A stretch of 64,000 nucleotides of DNA from Bacteroidota bacterium (GTDB lineage Bacteria > Bacteroidota > Bacteroidia > Bacteroidales > JAAUTT01). The number at the start of each line of letters is the position of its first letter. Position 1 is the stretch's first letter. Shown piece by piece: positions 9,647-18,924 of this stretch. The stretch is from contig JAEYWD010000028.1 in the NCBI GenBank assembly GCA_023429135.1, positions 186,001 to 250,000 on the forward strand, given 5' to 3'. The translations under genes were made by a program, and so were the position numbers. The notes below the pieces were generated by a model. It had not been told where the DNA came from. It saw nothing but the letters and a program-made list of their open reading frames with translations, and did no database searches.

Positions 9647-9687
9647 CTTAATTCCCAATTTTTAACGAATTAAGTTTTATTGTTTTT
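9647..9687 (+). terminator. Rho-independent terminator after dus
   Basis: An 8-bp stem (CTTAATTC at 9647-9654 with GAATTAAG at 9667-9674) is followed by a T-rich run (TTTTATTGTTTTT). The position just after dus fits a terminator for that gene. Confidence 0.65.
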
Positions 9688-9731
9688 CCTATTGTAATCC
9701 ATTAATTTTAATGTAATCTAAAATAGCAACT

Positions 9732-12700
9732 ATGCAACTGCTTTTTTTCCTGATCCTTTTAATTACAGTTTTGAGCTTTTTTATTCTATTCCTTCACCTC
9801 AAAAGAAAATATGGTTCAGTTTCCAGTAAAATGAAGACTGATGAAGAAGATTTGTTTGTTTTAGGAAATCTGTTCTGGAACGTATTTAACACTTCAGAAT
9901 TCCCAATTATTCTGTTAAAGGATTATAAGATTGTCAATTGTAACAAAATGGCAATAAGCCTTTTTGGCGGAAAGTCAGAAGAAATAGTAGGAAAAGCTCC
10001 TTTTGAATTATCACCTGAAATTCAGCCCGATGGAAGTGCTTCGGCTATAATTGGAAAAGAACTATTTGATAAAATATTATTTGAGGGAAATGCAAGTTTC
10101 GAATGGCGCCACAGGAAAATCAACGGAGAGTTATTTCTTGCACAGGTATCGGCATCATCATTTGAAACTAATGGGACATATTATGCAGCCGCAACCATAA
10201 GGGACATTACAAAATCCAGACAAGAAGAAACAGAACTGCAAAATTACAGGCTTAAGTTAGAGCATTTGGTTGAGGAAAAAACCCGGCAACTTGAGAACAG
10301 CTACATGGAATTACAAGCAATCAATGAAGAACTGGATGCCTCTAACGAAGAACTTTACGCATCAAACGAAGAGTTACATGCAACAAATGAAGAACTGGAT
10401 TTAAGCAATAAAGCATTGTCAAAAGAAATTGAAGAACATAAGAAAACACAAGCCGAAAAAGCAATCATTGAGGAGAAATTAAATCAGTTCGTCTCCCAGT
10501 CCAGCGAAGCTATAATTATTATAAACGATAAAGGTATTGTTGAGGACTGGAATAGAACGATGGCGGAAATTACTGGTATTTCAAAGGAAAAGGCGTTAGG
10601 TAGTTATATTTGGGATGTAACTTATACGATGGGCACTGATCGGGATAAAGCAGAATTGGTTCGAGAAAGGTTTAAAAATCAGACAATACAGTTTTTTGAA
10701 GAAACAAAAAAGGGGAACTCTAAGGTACAGGTTTCAGAATCGCAGATCCAACACTCAGATTCTTCTCTCAGATATATCTACACCACACTTTTTCCTATTG
10801 TTACCCAGAGTACCATTTATGGCGGCGTTATAATTTCGGATATTACACAGAAAAAAGCTACTGAGGCCCAATTGGAAGAATATCGGACTGAACTGGAAAA
10901 ACTGCTGGAGCAACGAACCGAACGACTTGAACAATTATCGCTTCGTTTTAACGAAGTTTATGCCAACTCTTCTGATGCTATTACTTTTATGGACATTCTG
11001 GATGATGGCCAAACCATAAAGGTTTTCGATATGAATCCTGTAGCAAAAAGGCTTTTTAAAATTTCGGATGAACAGCTTGATAAGGGTGTATTGATAGAAG
11101 AATTATTACCCGAAATTAAAATAGACTCCTTTAAACAAAATATTTTGCCAAAATTGCTTTCCGGAGTACCTGTTACATTCACCGATGGAAGAGATACCGG
11201 AAATGGTTATTGGAATTCTACCATTTACCCGATAAAGGATGATGCCGGAAAAGTATATCGCATTGCGGCATTTTCGAGGAATGTTACGGCAGAACATGAG
11301 CAGGAAAAATTATCGGCCATACTCAATTCGGCTATTGAAAGCTGGCCATACGAATTTTGGGTAAGCGATAAAGATGGCGTTTGCATTTTACAAAATCTCG
11401 CATCTAAGAAATTGTGGGGTAATTTAATCGGAAAAAGATTGACAGATCTGGACATCCCTTTGGATACAAAGCAAAAGTCCATCGCTGATGAATTAAATGC
11501 TTTGCAGGGCAAATCCTCAAGTTCCGAATTATTATTCGAAACAGCCAATGGCCCGCGATATGTTTTGGCTAAGCTGAATCCCATATCCTCTAAAAACGAA
11601 ATAAAAGGTATTTTAGGTGTTAGTATTGATATAACTGAATTAAAACATACAGAAATAGCGCTTCAGGAAAGTAAAAAACGTCTCAGTCAGTTATTATCAT
11701 CCGTTACCGATTATAAATTTACAGTTGAGTTCGAAAATGGCAAAGCGACCAAAACGGTTCATAGCGAAGGGTGTATGGCTGTCACCGGGTACAGCCCTGA
11801 TGACTTTCAAAACAATCCATATTTGTGGTTCGAAATAGTTCACCACGAGGATAAACCATATTTGGAAGAGTGGGCAAAAAAAGTTGAAAAAGGTCATGAT
11901 GTAGCGCCTTTTGAGCACCGGATCATCCGAAAGGATGGAGAACCTATTTGGGTAACCAATACAACCGTTTTTAAAAAGGATAGCCAGGGGAATATATTGG
12001 GGTTCGATGGTTTAATTTCTGACATAACAAAACGTAAAAATGCAGAACTGGCATTAAGAGAAAGCGAAAAACGCTTTTACGATGCAGTTGATCTCCAGCC
12101 AGTTCCTATTGGCATTATAATAGATGGTAAACCATTGTTGTATAACAAAAGCTTTACCGAAAAATTTGGCTATACCATTGAAGATGTTCCAACTGTTGAA
12201 AAATGGATTGAAAAGGCCATAATTGATCGCGACCTCCGTGAAAAAATACTGACCGACGTAAAAGACGCCATCACAAGAACAGATAACTATGAGATTACAA
12301 GATACGAGAAGGATTATAAAATTCGCTGTAAAGATGGTTCGGAAAAATGGATAGAAATTTATGACAGAAGAATTGGTAATATGCTGATAACTGTGTTTAA
12401 CGATATTACCGAACGAAGACAAGCTGAAGAAAAAATAAGGCTTAGTGAAGAAAAATACCGCCTTCTTGCCGGAAATATTGATGATGTTATCTGGAAATTA
12501 GATATTAACACATTAAAATACACATATTGCAGTCCATCAATTTTTAAGTTAACCGGTTATACAGTTAAAGAAGCTTTGAATTTAAAGCCTGATCAGATTT
12601 TAATGCCCGACTCATATGAGCATCTTTCGATTGCTTTACTTGAATGGGTGAATCAATATAATAAAACAGGGCAGGGTATCAACAAAACATTTGAATACCA

Positions 12701-13838
12701 GATCCGGCATAAAAACGGGCAACCTGTTTGGGTGGAAATAAATGCGGCATTTATTACCGATAACACCGGAGCCATAAAGGAAATAGTTGCAACCTCCCGC
12801 AGTATTGAAGAACGGAGAGCCATTCAATCCTTAATTGCTGAAAGCGAAGAAAAGCTACGTACTATTTTCGAAACCAGTAAAGATGGCATTGTTGTAATTG
12901 ATCAGGATTTGCATATTCTGGAAATCAATCCGGAAGCTCTCAATCGATCAGGATACCAATATGAAGAAATTAGAGGCAAAAGTATTTTTGGCTTCCTGCT
13001 AAAGGAAAACCTTCCAGACCTTTTAGAATATCTTAAATCTTTATGGAATACAAAAGCTTCAAGTAACTTCGAAACAGAAATAATAATCAAAGACAAAGGG
13101 TTTTTTCCTGTCGAAATAAGTGCATCGACAATGGAATTTAACCAAAATGAAGTTCTCCTGATAATGATTCGGGACATTTCAGAACGGAAACAACACGAGA
13201 AGGAGCTGCTGCAAAGTGTTATTAACACCGAAGAAAGAGAAAGAGTTAATTTCTCTCAGGAACTCCACGATGGCTTAGGACCTTTATTATCTGCTGCCAA
13301 AATGTATGTTGAATGGCTGGCAGAACCGGATTCCACAGTTGAACCTGAAAAAATTATTCCAGATATAAAAAAGTTATTGGACGAATCGACAAAAACGGTT
13401 AAAGACATTTCGTTTAAGTTAAGTCCTCATATTCTGCAGAATTACGGAGTTTTGGAGTCGCTAAAAGCATATGCCGAAAAGGTGGAAAAAACAGGGAAAA
13501 CACATATTCATATGGAAGCGGTAAATATTCCCCGTTTCGACGAAATAACCGAAACCATTGTTTACAGGGTTGTTTGTGAATGTATCAATAACACATTAAA
13601 ACATGCCAATGCAAACAAGATTGTGATAAATATGCGAACTGCCGATAATTCGTTGGTTATTAAATATTCGGACGATGGAAAAGGTTTTGATGTTGAAAAA
13701 GTCAGAATCCGGAACAAAGGCATAGGATTATTAAATATGCAAAGCCGGTTAAGGTCAATAAACGGGTCATTTTCAATACAAAGCTCGTTAAATAATGGAA
13801 CAAGTATTTATATTAAAGTGCCAATAAATGTAAAATGA
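9732..13838 (+). CDS. Multi-PAS sensor histidine kinase (HisKA_3 type)
   Basis: This is a kinase of 1368 residues, far longer than usual. One N-terminal membrane helix (about 2-23) is followed by roughly eight PAS/PAC units spread from about residue 45 to 1155, each ending in the DITxRK/Q-like motif (for example ISDITQKKATE, VFNDITERRQAE, MIRDISERKQHE). A strict heptad repeat of NEELxAS type lies at about 197-225. The phospho-acceptor box is HisKA_3-like (QELHDGLGPLL near 1177), followed by HATPase motifs NNTLKHANANK and YSDDGKGFD. The LuxR-type regulator 45 bp downstream is the likely partner. The many PAS domains suggest integration of several cytoplasmic signals such as redox state or ligands. 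Confidence 0.93.
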   Translation: MQLLFFLILLITVLSFFILFLHLKRKYGSVSSKMKTDEEDLFVLGNLFWNVFNTSEFPIILLKDYKIVNCNKMAISLFGGKSEEIVGKAPFELSPEIQPDGSASAIIGKELFDKILFEGNASFEWRHRKINGELFLAQVSASSFETNGTYYAAATIRDITKSRQEETELQNYRLKLEHLVEEKTRQLENSYMELQAINEELDASNEELYASNEELHATNEELDLSNKALSKEIEEHKKTQAEKAIIEEKLNQFVSQSSEAIIIINDKGIVEDWNRTMAEITGISKEKALGSYIWDVTYTMGTDRDKAELVRERFKNQTIQFFEETKKGNSKVQVSESQIQHSDSSLRYIYTTLFPIVTQSTIYGGVIISDITQKKATEAQLEEYRTELEKLLEQRTERLEQLSLRFNEVYANSSDAITFMDILDDGQTIKVFDMNPVAKRLFKISDEQLDKGVLIEELLPEIKIDSFKQNILPKLLSGVPVTFTDGRDTGNGYWNSTIYPIKDDAGKVYRIAAFSRNVTAEHEQEKLSAILNSAIESWPYEFWVSDKDGVCILQNLASKKLWGNLIGKRLTDLDIPLDTKQKSIADELNALQGKSSSSELLFETANGPRYVLAKLNPISSKNEIKGILGVSIDITELKHTEIALQESKKRLSQLLSSVTDYKFTVEFENGKATKTVHSEGCMAVTGYSPDDFQNNPYLWFEIVHHEDKPYLEEWAKKVEKGHDVAPFEHRIIRKDGEPIWVTNTTVFKKDSQGNILGFDGLISDITKRKNAELALRESEKRFYDAVDLQPVPIGIIIDGKPLLYNKSFTEKFGYTIEDVPTVEKWIEKAIIDRDLREKILTDVKDAITRTDNYEITRYEKDYKIRCKDGSEKWIEIYDRRIGNMLITVFNDITERRQAEEKIRLSEEKYRLLAGNIDDVIWKLDINTLKYTYCSPSIFKLTGYTVKEALNLKPDQILMPDSYEHLSIALLEWVNQYNKTGQGINKTFEYQIRHKNGQPVWVEINAAFITDNTGAIKEIVATSRSIEERRAIQSLIAESEEKLRTIFETSKDGIVVIDQDLHILEINPEALNRSGYQYEEIRGKSIFGFLLKENLPDLLEYLKSLWNTKASSNFETEIIIKDKGFFPVEISASTMEFNQNEVLLIMIRDISERKQHEKELLQSVINTEERERVNFSQELHDGLGPLLSAAKMYVEWLAEPDSTVEPEKIIPDIKKLLDESTKTVKDISFKLSPHILQNYGVLESLKAYAEKVEKTGKTHIHMEAVNIPRFDEITETIVYRVVCECINNTLKHANANKIVINMRTADNSLVIKYSDDGKGFDVEKVRIRNKGIGLLNMQSRLRSINGSFSIQSSLNNGTSIYIKVPINVK

Positions 13839-13883
13839 TTTTACTTTTAGTAACTTTAATATAAAACATCCTAATAATCGAAA

Positions 13884-14519
13884 ATGATTAAAATTATAAT
13901 TACCGATGATCATATAATGTTCAGGGAAAGTATCAGCAAAATGCTCACAATGAAAAAAGTTGCCGAGGTGATAGCAGAAACCGGAAGTGGCAATGAATTG
14001 CTGGCTTTGCTGGATGATCATAAACCCGATTTGGTTTTAATGGATATTGCCATGCCCGGAATGGATGGAATTGAAGCCACTAAAAAAGCTATTGCAAAAC
14101 AGCCAGGGTTAAAAGTATTAACGCTTTCATCTTTTGGCGATGAGCAGTATTATTTTAATATGGTTGAAGCAGGTGCCAAAGGGTTTGTGCTTAAAAATGC
14201 CAGTTTGGCCGAACTGGAGAAAGCAATAAAAGAAATTGCCGGAGGCGGCAGTTGGTTCTCTTCTGAATTGCTCCAGAAAGTTATTTTAAACATGAGCTCA
14301 AAACCCAAGAAGGATGTAACGGAAAATTTTTCGGATCGTGAACTTGAGATATTAAAACTTGTTTGTGAAAACCTTAGTAACGAGCAAATTGCTGAGAAAA
14401 TAAATCTAAGCTACGATACCGTTAAATGGCACAGAGCAAACATCCTATCAAAAACAGGTTGTAAGAATGCTGTTGGACTATTACTCTATTCTGTAAAGAA
14501 CAAAATTATTGAGATTTAA
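13884..14519 (+). CDS. NarL/FixJ-family response regulator
   Basis: This is a 211-residue regulator. The receiver domain has ITDDH at 5-9, the phospho-acceptor Asp in LVLMDIAMPGMDG (about 54) and the conserved Lys in KGFVLKNASLAE. The C-terminal LuxR-type HTH spans about 145-205 (FSDRELEILKLVCENLSNEQ, then KINLSYDTVKWHRANI). It follows the HisKA_3-type kinase by 45 bp, which is the normal partner class. A strong terminator at 14544-14580 closes this pair. Confidence 0.93.
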   Translation: MIKIIITDDHIMFRESISKMLTMKKVAEVIAETGSGNELLALLDDHKPDLVLMDIAMPGMDGIEATKKAIAKQPGLKVLTLSSFGDEQYYFNMVEAGAKGFVLKNASLAELEKAIKEIAGGGSWFSSELLQKVILNMSSKPKKDVTENFSDRELEILKLVCENLSNEQIAEKINLSYDTVKWHRANILSKTGCKNAVGLLLYSVKNKIIEI

Positions 14520-14543
14520 ATACATAATCCTTATTATTTCAAA

Positions 14544-14580
14544 GCGTCCTGCAGTTTTTGTTACTGCAGGACGCTTTTTT
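14544..14580 (+). terminator. Strong Rho-independent terminator
   Basis: An 11-bp perfect stem (GCGTCCTGCAG / CTGCAGGACGC) with a 9-base loop is followed by six T residues. It ends the kinase-regulator operon. Confidence 0.92.
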
Positions 14581-14717
14581 ATACCCCTCCCTGCGGGTGG
14601 TAATTCCCATACCTGAATCCTGTAGATTTTCCATCCCCGGGATATTCAAATCAGTTAGAATGGCTGGTGTTTTCATCATTTCCCGGACCTAATTTTACCA
14701 AACAAAACAATAAAGTT

Positions 14718-15839
14718 ATGAACGAATATTTAGTCCAGGGATTAATAGCTATTGGCAGTATACCGGTAGCCTATATTTTATTAAAGTTGATCTTCAGAAA
14801 ATCGATAATGCTCAAATTCAGCTTGCTTACAGTTTCGTTTGCTGTTTTTATGAGTTATCTCACCTTCCTTCAATCTAAGTTTGGGCAAAGTACCACAGTT
14901 TTTTTTACCCCGTTAAAGTTTGCGGTTGGCTTTGCCCTGTTTTATTACATAAATATTATACTTCGTAAACCTCTCGAAAAAGCAATTGATCAGGTACGTC
15001 TTATTTCGGAAGGGAACCTGAACATCGAAGTCACAAAAAGCAAATCGACAAACGAACTCGGGATTTTAAACAACTCTTTGTCCCAGCTTAGTTTAACATT
15101 AAAAGAGATTCTTTCGGAGATATCCAATAATATAGACACTCTGGTAAAGGCCGGACAGCAACTTAGAGAATCGTCGGAAGTTCTTTCGCAAGGGGCAAAT
15201 GAGCAGGCAAGTTCAATTGAAGAGGTTTCTTCAACCATGGAACAGATGATGGCCAACATTCAAATGAATTCTGAAAATGCTCAAAAAGCAAATTCGATTT
15301 CACAAAGCGCCAATGATAAGATTAAAAAATCGGCTGAAAAAACTAATAGCGTAATGTCCAGCAGCAGGATTATTTCCGAAAAGATTACCATCATAAACGA
15401 CATCGCTTTTCAAACAAATATTCTGGCATTAAATGCTGCTGTGGAAGCCGCCAGGGCAGGCAATCAGGGAAGAGGTTTTGCTGTGGTTGCTTCCGAAATA
15501 CGGAAACTGGCTGAGAAAAGCAAAGTTGCTGCCGACGAAATTGTATCTCTCACTATCTCAGGTTTAAAAATTTCAGAAGAGGCAGGAAACGATATGAAAA
15601 ATACAATTCCCGACATAGAAACAACCTTACAAATGGTGGAAGATATTGCAGCATCAAGCCTGGAACAAAGTAATGGAGCGATTCAGGTGAACAATGCAAT
15701 TACACAGTTAAACCTGGTAACACAACAGAATGCTACATCCAGTGAGCACCTGGCCGAAAGTTCCGATCACCTTGCCGACTTGTCTGTTCAACTCAAAGAG
15801 AAAGTTGCCTTCTTCAAGTTACACAAAAGAGCTATTTAG
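14718..15839 (+). CDS. Methyl-accepting chemotaxis-type transducer
   Basis: This is a transducer of 373 residues if it starts at ATG 14718 (MNEYLVQ); a GTG at 14667 would add 17 residues. Three hydrophobic segments occupy the first 80 residues and no sizeable extracytoplasmic sensor is present. A HAMP-like linker (about 85-130) leads to a long coiled coil whose hairpin tip (AFQTNILALNAAVEAARAGN, then QGRGFAVVASEIRKLAEKS) is the conserved CheA/CheW contact region. The lack of a ligand domain points to sensing of membrane or energy state. A stand-alone receiver and a broken CheA-like gene lie directly downstream, so this may be what remains of a chemosensory locus. Confidence 0.9.
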   Translation: MNEYLVQGLIAIGSIPVAYILLKLIFRKSIMLKFSLLTVSFAVFMSYLTFLQSKFGQSTTVFFTPLKFAVGFALFYYINIILRKPLEKAIDQVRLISEGNLNIEVTKSKSTNELGILNNSLSQLSLTLKEILSEISNNIDTLVKAGQQLRESSEVLSQGANEQASSIEEVSSTMEQMMANIQMNSENAQKANSISQSANDKIKKSAEKTNSVMSSSRIISEKITIINDIAFQTNILALNAAVEAARAGNQGRGFAVVASEIRKLAEKSKVAADEIVSLTISGLKISEEAGNDMKNTIPDIETTLQMVEDIAASSLEQSNGAIQVNNAITQLNLVTQQNATSSEHLAESSDHLADLSVQLKEKVAFFKLHKRAI

Positions 15840-15873
15840 TTTATAATCAGCACAAATTTTACAAAAAGCAAAC

Positions 15874-16278
15874 ATGACATCAATTAAATTAATATTGGTG
15901 GATGATAATCATCCCTTTAGGAATGCCCTGAAAACTGTACTGGAAAATAAGTTTAATGCCGAAATAATCGGAGAAGCTTCATGTGGTGCAGAGTTTCGGA
16001 AGCTTGACAATCTGCATTGTGCTGATGTGATATTAATGGATGTTATGATGCCCGATGTTGATGGAATCACGCTTACCATGGAATCGCTATGGTTTAATCC
16101 AAAATTAAAATTTATAGCAATTACAATGCATTACGATAATGTTTACCTCACCACATTGATGGAAGCCGGATTTAAGGGTTGTGTTTTTAAAAGTAACATC
16201 TTTTCCGAAATAGCCGAAGCCATCACTAAAGTCTCTGCAGGGCGGTTATTTTTTCCGAAAAATATTATGCTTAAATAA
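15874..16278 (+). CDS. Stand-alone receiver-domain response regulator
   Basis: This protein of 134 residues is only a receiver domain. It shows VDDNHPF at about 10-16, the phospho-acceptor Asp in VILMDVMMPDVDG (about 55), the switch residue segment FIAITMHYDN and the Lys in KGCVFKSN. No output domain follows, so it is CheY-like or a phosphorelay intermediate. It lies between the methyl-accepting protein and the remnant Hpt domain, which would be a logical phosphodonor. Confidence 0.85.
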   Translation: MTSIKLILVDDNHPFRNALKTVLENKFNAEIIGEASCGAEFRKLDNLHCADVILMDVMMPDVDGITLTMESLWFNPKLKFIAITMHYDNVYLTTLMEAGFKGCVFKSNIFSEIAEAITKVSAGRLFFPKNIMLK

Positions 16279-16304
16279 ACAGACATACCGCTAATTCTGC
16301 AATT

Positions 16305-16597
16305 ATGGACATGCACCATTTAAAACTGAAATTTAGTGAAGAGGCTGAAACGCTCCTGACAAGTCTCGACAATACATTGATTGCCTTGGAGAAGGAAAGC
16401 AGCAGCGAATCGGTTGCAGAGGTGTTCAGGGTAATGCACACAATCAAAGGTGCAAGTGGGATGTTTAGTTACGACATGGTAAAAAAAGCGTAGCCCAAAA
16501 ACTCACCTTGCCAACTGATGCGTCCTTAAAAAAAAATAAGGAAGGTATAAGTATTTCCATGACCGATAATAAAGATAAGGAGTTTGATTTGTATTAA
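16305..16597 (+). pseudogene. Broken CheA-like histidine kinase (Hpt fragment plus tail)
   Basis: The first 62 residues are a recognisable Hpt/CheA P1 helix pair with the phospho-acceptor His in VMHTIKGASGMF (about 44). The frame then stops at TAG 16491-16493, far short of a CheA. Starting at 16493 another frame continues with coding-like sequence (AQKLTLPTDASLKKNKEG...) and ends at TAA 16595-16597. The simplest reading is a large internal deletion that joined the start of the gene out of frame to its end. CheA proteins are normally several hundred residues long, so kinase function is lost. The break lies at the left edge of the accessory island. Confidence 0.7.
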
Positions 16598-16622
16598 ACC
16601 GATATGATTCTAAATTCATTGA

Positions 16623-16660
16623 ACAAGCAAAGGGGAAAATAACTTTTCTCCTTTGCTTGT
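16623..16660. terminator. Strong hairpin after the chemosensory genes
   Basis: Two 17-base arms (16623-16639 and 16644-16660) pair with one mismatch around a TAAC loop. No T-run follows outside the stem, so it may act as a transcript end or stabiliser rather than a textbook terminator. Confidence 0.55.
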
Positions 16661-16705
16661 CGATAGCATTTGGTTAACCATAAAGAATTTGGCGGGTTGA
16701 AGGGT

Positions 16706-16819
16706 TTAAAAGTCTTTCCATGCCGTAGAAATATACAGTCCGATTGCATTAAACACGAACCATGCCGTCAGTCCGCCTGAATCGTCCCAGTTGCCGTTTT
16801 TCGAACCGACCGCGCATGA
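16706..16819 (-). pseudogene. Decayed 3' end of an unidentified gene
   Basis: On the minus strand an open stretch of 37 codons reads SCAVGSKNGNWDDSGG... and ends ...YISTAWKDF before TAA (16706-16708). The amino acid pattern and higher GC content look like real protein, but no start precedes it because an in-frame TAG lies just upstream. I do not recognise the family. It is probably a gene end left behind when the island was inserted or rearranged. Confidence 0.4.
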
Positions 16820-17065
16820 CTAACTACTCATTTAACTCCTAAAACCTTCACTTATTCGAATTCTGTTATTTCTTCTTTAGCAATTGGAACTACAGGCTTT
16901 TTGTATAAATTATTCTTTTTCAGTAGTTAGTATCAGCATTTGTTTAGCCTCACACCCATTATTGGTTGACTAATATATAATACTGTTTTATCGCTCCAGG
17001 GAAAATTACCAATACCTGGAGTAAACTGCTTAAACTAGTGAAGGAATTTTTCTACTACAAACAAA

Positions 17066-17090
17066 AATAGCACTGAAAATCAGTGCTATT
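17066..17090 (-). terminator. Minus-strand terminator hairpin
   Basis: AATAGCACTG and CAGTGCTATT form a perfect 10-bp stem. On the minus strand it is followed by TTTTTGTTT. It lies just past the tRNA-like remnant at 17102-17125, in the same arrangement as the terminator after the intact tRNA-Pro gene at 51 kb. Confidence 0.65.
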
Positions 17091-17101
17091 AGTGGGTAAA
17101 A

Positions 17102-17125
17102 GTCGGGGTGGCCAGACGACCCCGT
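17102..17125 (-). pseudogene. tRNA 3'-end-like remnant
   Basis: On the minus strand this stretch reads as a shortened T-arm followed by the acceptor-like TGGCCACCCCGA. It shares the 9-mer GTCGGGGTG (plus strand) with the 3' end of the tRNA-Pro gene at 51117-51125, in the same orientation. It is either a decayed tRNA or a copy of a tRNA end created by integration. It is too short and gapped to assign an anticodon. Confidence 0.4.
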
Positions 17126-17175
17126 ATGCCTGCAAATGTGATATTATCAATTATTTAGAAAGAACAATTTCGGGC

Positions 17176-17198
17176 GGTTCACTATCTGGTTCTCATTT
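17176..17198. repeat. Candidate left attachment site of the island
   Basis: GGTTCAC-N6-GTTCTCATTT occurs here and again at 50997-51019 in the same orientation; 19 of 23 positions agree. The second copy lies between the integrase gene and tRNA-Pro. Direct repeats at both ends of an integrase-bearing island are expected of attL and attR. The assignment is an inference. Confidence 0.45.
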
Positions 17199-17294
17199 GT
17201 TTTGAGTAAGGACGTGCCTTTTTGATGAACTCCGATTTCTATGCAAATGTATGAAAAAGCTCTGATATTTCGATGTAAAAGGCGCTAAATATCT

Positions 17295-17371
17295 GCAAAT
17301 TGTATTGAAAATGAGCATTGTTTTTGATATGATTTGTATTGCTTCGTTGGGCTCAACTTAATCATTCAGGA
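17295..17371. repeat. 77-bp direct repeat, copy A
   Basis: This stretch is about 87% identical by eye to 22340-22416, in direct orientation and about 5 kb apart. Copy B overlaps the last codons of the 64-residue protein gene; copy A retains a matching CCTGAATGA-like end (minus strand) but no gene body. The two copies enclose the Fic and primase-helicase genes, so the pair may mark insertion or duplication of that module. Confidence 0.75.
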
Positions 17372-17385
17372 TTGCTTCACTTGCG

Positions 17386-18924
17386 TTACGAATCGAAAAG
17401 AATTTTATATTGTTCTTCAATATCCTTGATTTCAGAATCCGTTAGCATATTGAATTCTTTTTCTTTAGCTCTTTTTGATAAAACACCATTGTTCTGTTCC
17501 AGGAATCGAATTAACATGGCTACTGTTTTATCCGGCATCTGAAACACATCATCCAGCCAGGCTTTCATTGCATCATATTTTTGAAGATATTTAACCTCTT
17601 CGGGAATAATCTTATCGATGGTATAATCAACACATTCGAATAAAAACTCGGCTTGGGTTGTTGCATCAAAATACCGGTAGTAATCCGCTGTTTCATTCAG
17701 TACCTCTATGTTGTTGTTCCGTGTCTTTTTCCACTCTATAAACTCAATCAATGGGTGTGAATATGATTCTAATACTTTGCGATAATCATTTATGCGATCG
17801 AGTATTGCCGCAGAAACCGGAAAAATAATGCCCTGAGGGGTAAAATTCATTTTGGATAGCAGGTGATGAATCAAATAGCGATGAATTCTGCCATTTCCGT
17901 CTACAAAAGGATGAATAAACACAAAACCAAAGGCTATTTGTGCAGCAGTCAGCACCGGGTGGAATCCAGACTTTTCTAGGAGAGAAGCAGTTTCTAGTAA
18001 TCCATTTATCAGTATTTCCACATCCTGCCATTTTGCAGAAATGTGTTCGGGAATAGGTTCGCCTGTGTTCCGATCATGCTCTCCTACAAAACCGCCTTCG
18101 GTTCTGAAACCCAACGCTACAAAACGACTATTTTCTATTACTATTTGTTGTAAGCGAAGTAATTCCTCTTTTGATAGAGGAGAAGAGCCTGCCTGGCCAA
18201 TAGCCTTACCCCAGCGAATAGCCCGGTTTTGTGTTGGAGTTTCTCCCTCTATGGTAAAGGATGCCCTGGAATCTTTCAGCAGTAAAAAGGCTGAGGTTCG
18301 TAATAAAATGTCTCTGTGCACTCCTTTGATGGACGTATTCGTTTTTTGGGAAAGATCTTCTTTGATATAGCTTTCCAACCTGGCAGTTTTACGTATAAGC
18401 GGACAGAAATTTATGGTACCGGGTAAATTATTACGTATACGATAGCGGGATGAATTGATGTTTAACCCGGATGTGTATTGAAGATCTTCATCTATGAGTG
18501 GTACGTAATTCCCTTCTTTTAAATCGGGTAAGTTTAACTTAATTTGTAAAAGCCATTCATACAGAAACCATATTTTACGAATGTATTGACTGAGAGGCTC
18601 GCTTTTTACCCAATTTTCAATAGTTGATATCTCTAATTGATTAAATAGTTTTTTGAAAAACAGAAGGTTTACTCCTTCGTATTTGAGGGCAAAAACCAAA
18701 TGGTCGTATAAAGTATCCCCGGGTTGATGACGGGGTGTAAATACAAGCCACTCGGCAGTTTGATACTGTCTTCTTTTTTCACTGATCAATGCAAGTTGGG
18801 TAGGTAATGGTACTGCTAATTTTAAACTATTGATAATAGCACCGTAACCTACTAATATTCCTTTCTCGGGTGTCGAACGCCCGTGAAAAATAGTTATCTC
18901 TTGTGAAAAATGATTATTATTCAT
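17386..18924 (-). CDS. Class II Fic-domain protein
   Basis: This protein has 512 residues. The Fic active-site loop HPFVDGNGRIHR is complete at about 337-348; in characterised members it transfers AMP from ATP to a hydroxyl side chain. An inhibitory-helix motif of the (S/T)xxxE(G/N) kind (SFTIEG) lies upstream at about 220-225, which makes it class II, with self-inhibition inside the same chain. The first 200 residues form a domain I cannot name; the C-terminal 130 residues are helical and may bind DNA. The gene is divergent from the primase-helicase gene and its promoter is covered by six copies of a 15-bp repeat, two of them inside codons 2-14. A stress or phage-defence role is inferred. 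Confidence 0.88.
   Translation of the reverse strand: MNNNHFSQEITIFHGRSTPEKGILVGYGAIINSLKLAVPLPTQLALISEKRRQYQTAEWLVFTPRHQPGDTLYDHLVFALKYEGVNLLFFKKLFNQLEISTIENWVKSEPLSQYIRKIWFLYEWLLQIKLNLPDLKEGNYVPLIDEDLQYTSGLNINSSRYRIRNNLPGTINFCPLIRKTARLESYIKEDLSQKTNTSIKGVHRDILLRTSAFLLLKDSRASFTIEGETPTQNRAIRWGKAIGQAGSSPLSKEELLRLQQIVIENSRFVALGFRTEGGFVGEHDRNTGEPIPEHISAKWQDVEILINGLLETASLLEKSGFHPVLTAAQIAFGFVFIHPFVDGNGRIHRYLIHHLLSKMNFTPQGIIFPVSAAILDRINDYRKVLESYSHPLIEFIEWKKTRNNNIEVLNETADYYRYFDATTQAEFLFECVDYTIDKIIPEEVKYLQKYDAMKAWLDDVFQMPDKTVAMLIRFLEQNNGVLSKRAKEKEFNMLTDSEIKDIEEQYKILFDS

Larger units (their letters stand above)
16598..17385. other. Gene-poor left border of the island
   Basis: About 790 bp without an intact gene. 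It holds a 17-bp hairpin (16623-16660), a decayed minus-strand coding fragment (16706-16819), a minus-strand terminator hairpin (17066-17090), a tRNA-3'-end-like stretch (17102-17125), a candidate attachment repeat (17176-17198) and one copy of a 77-bp repeat (17295-17371). The mixture looks like an integration boundary. Confidence 0.6.
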
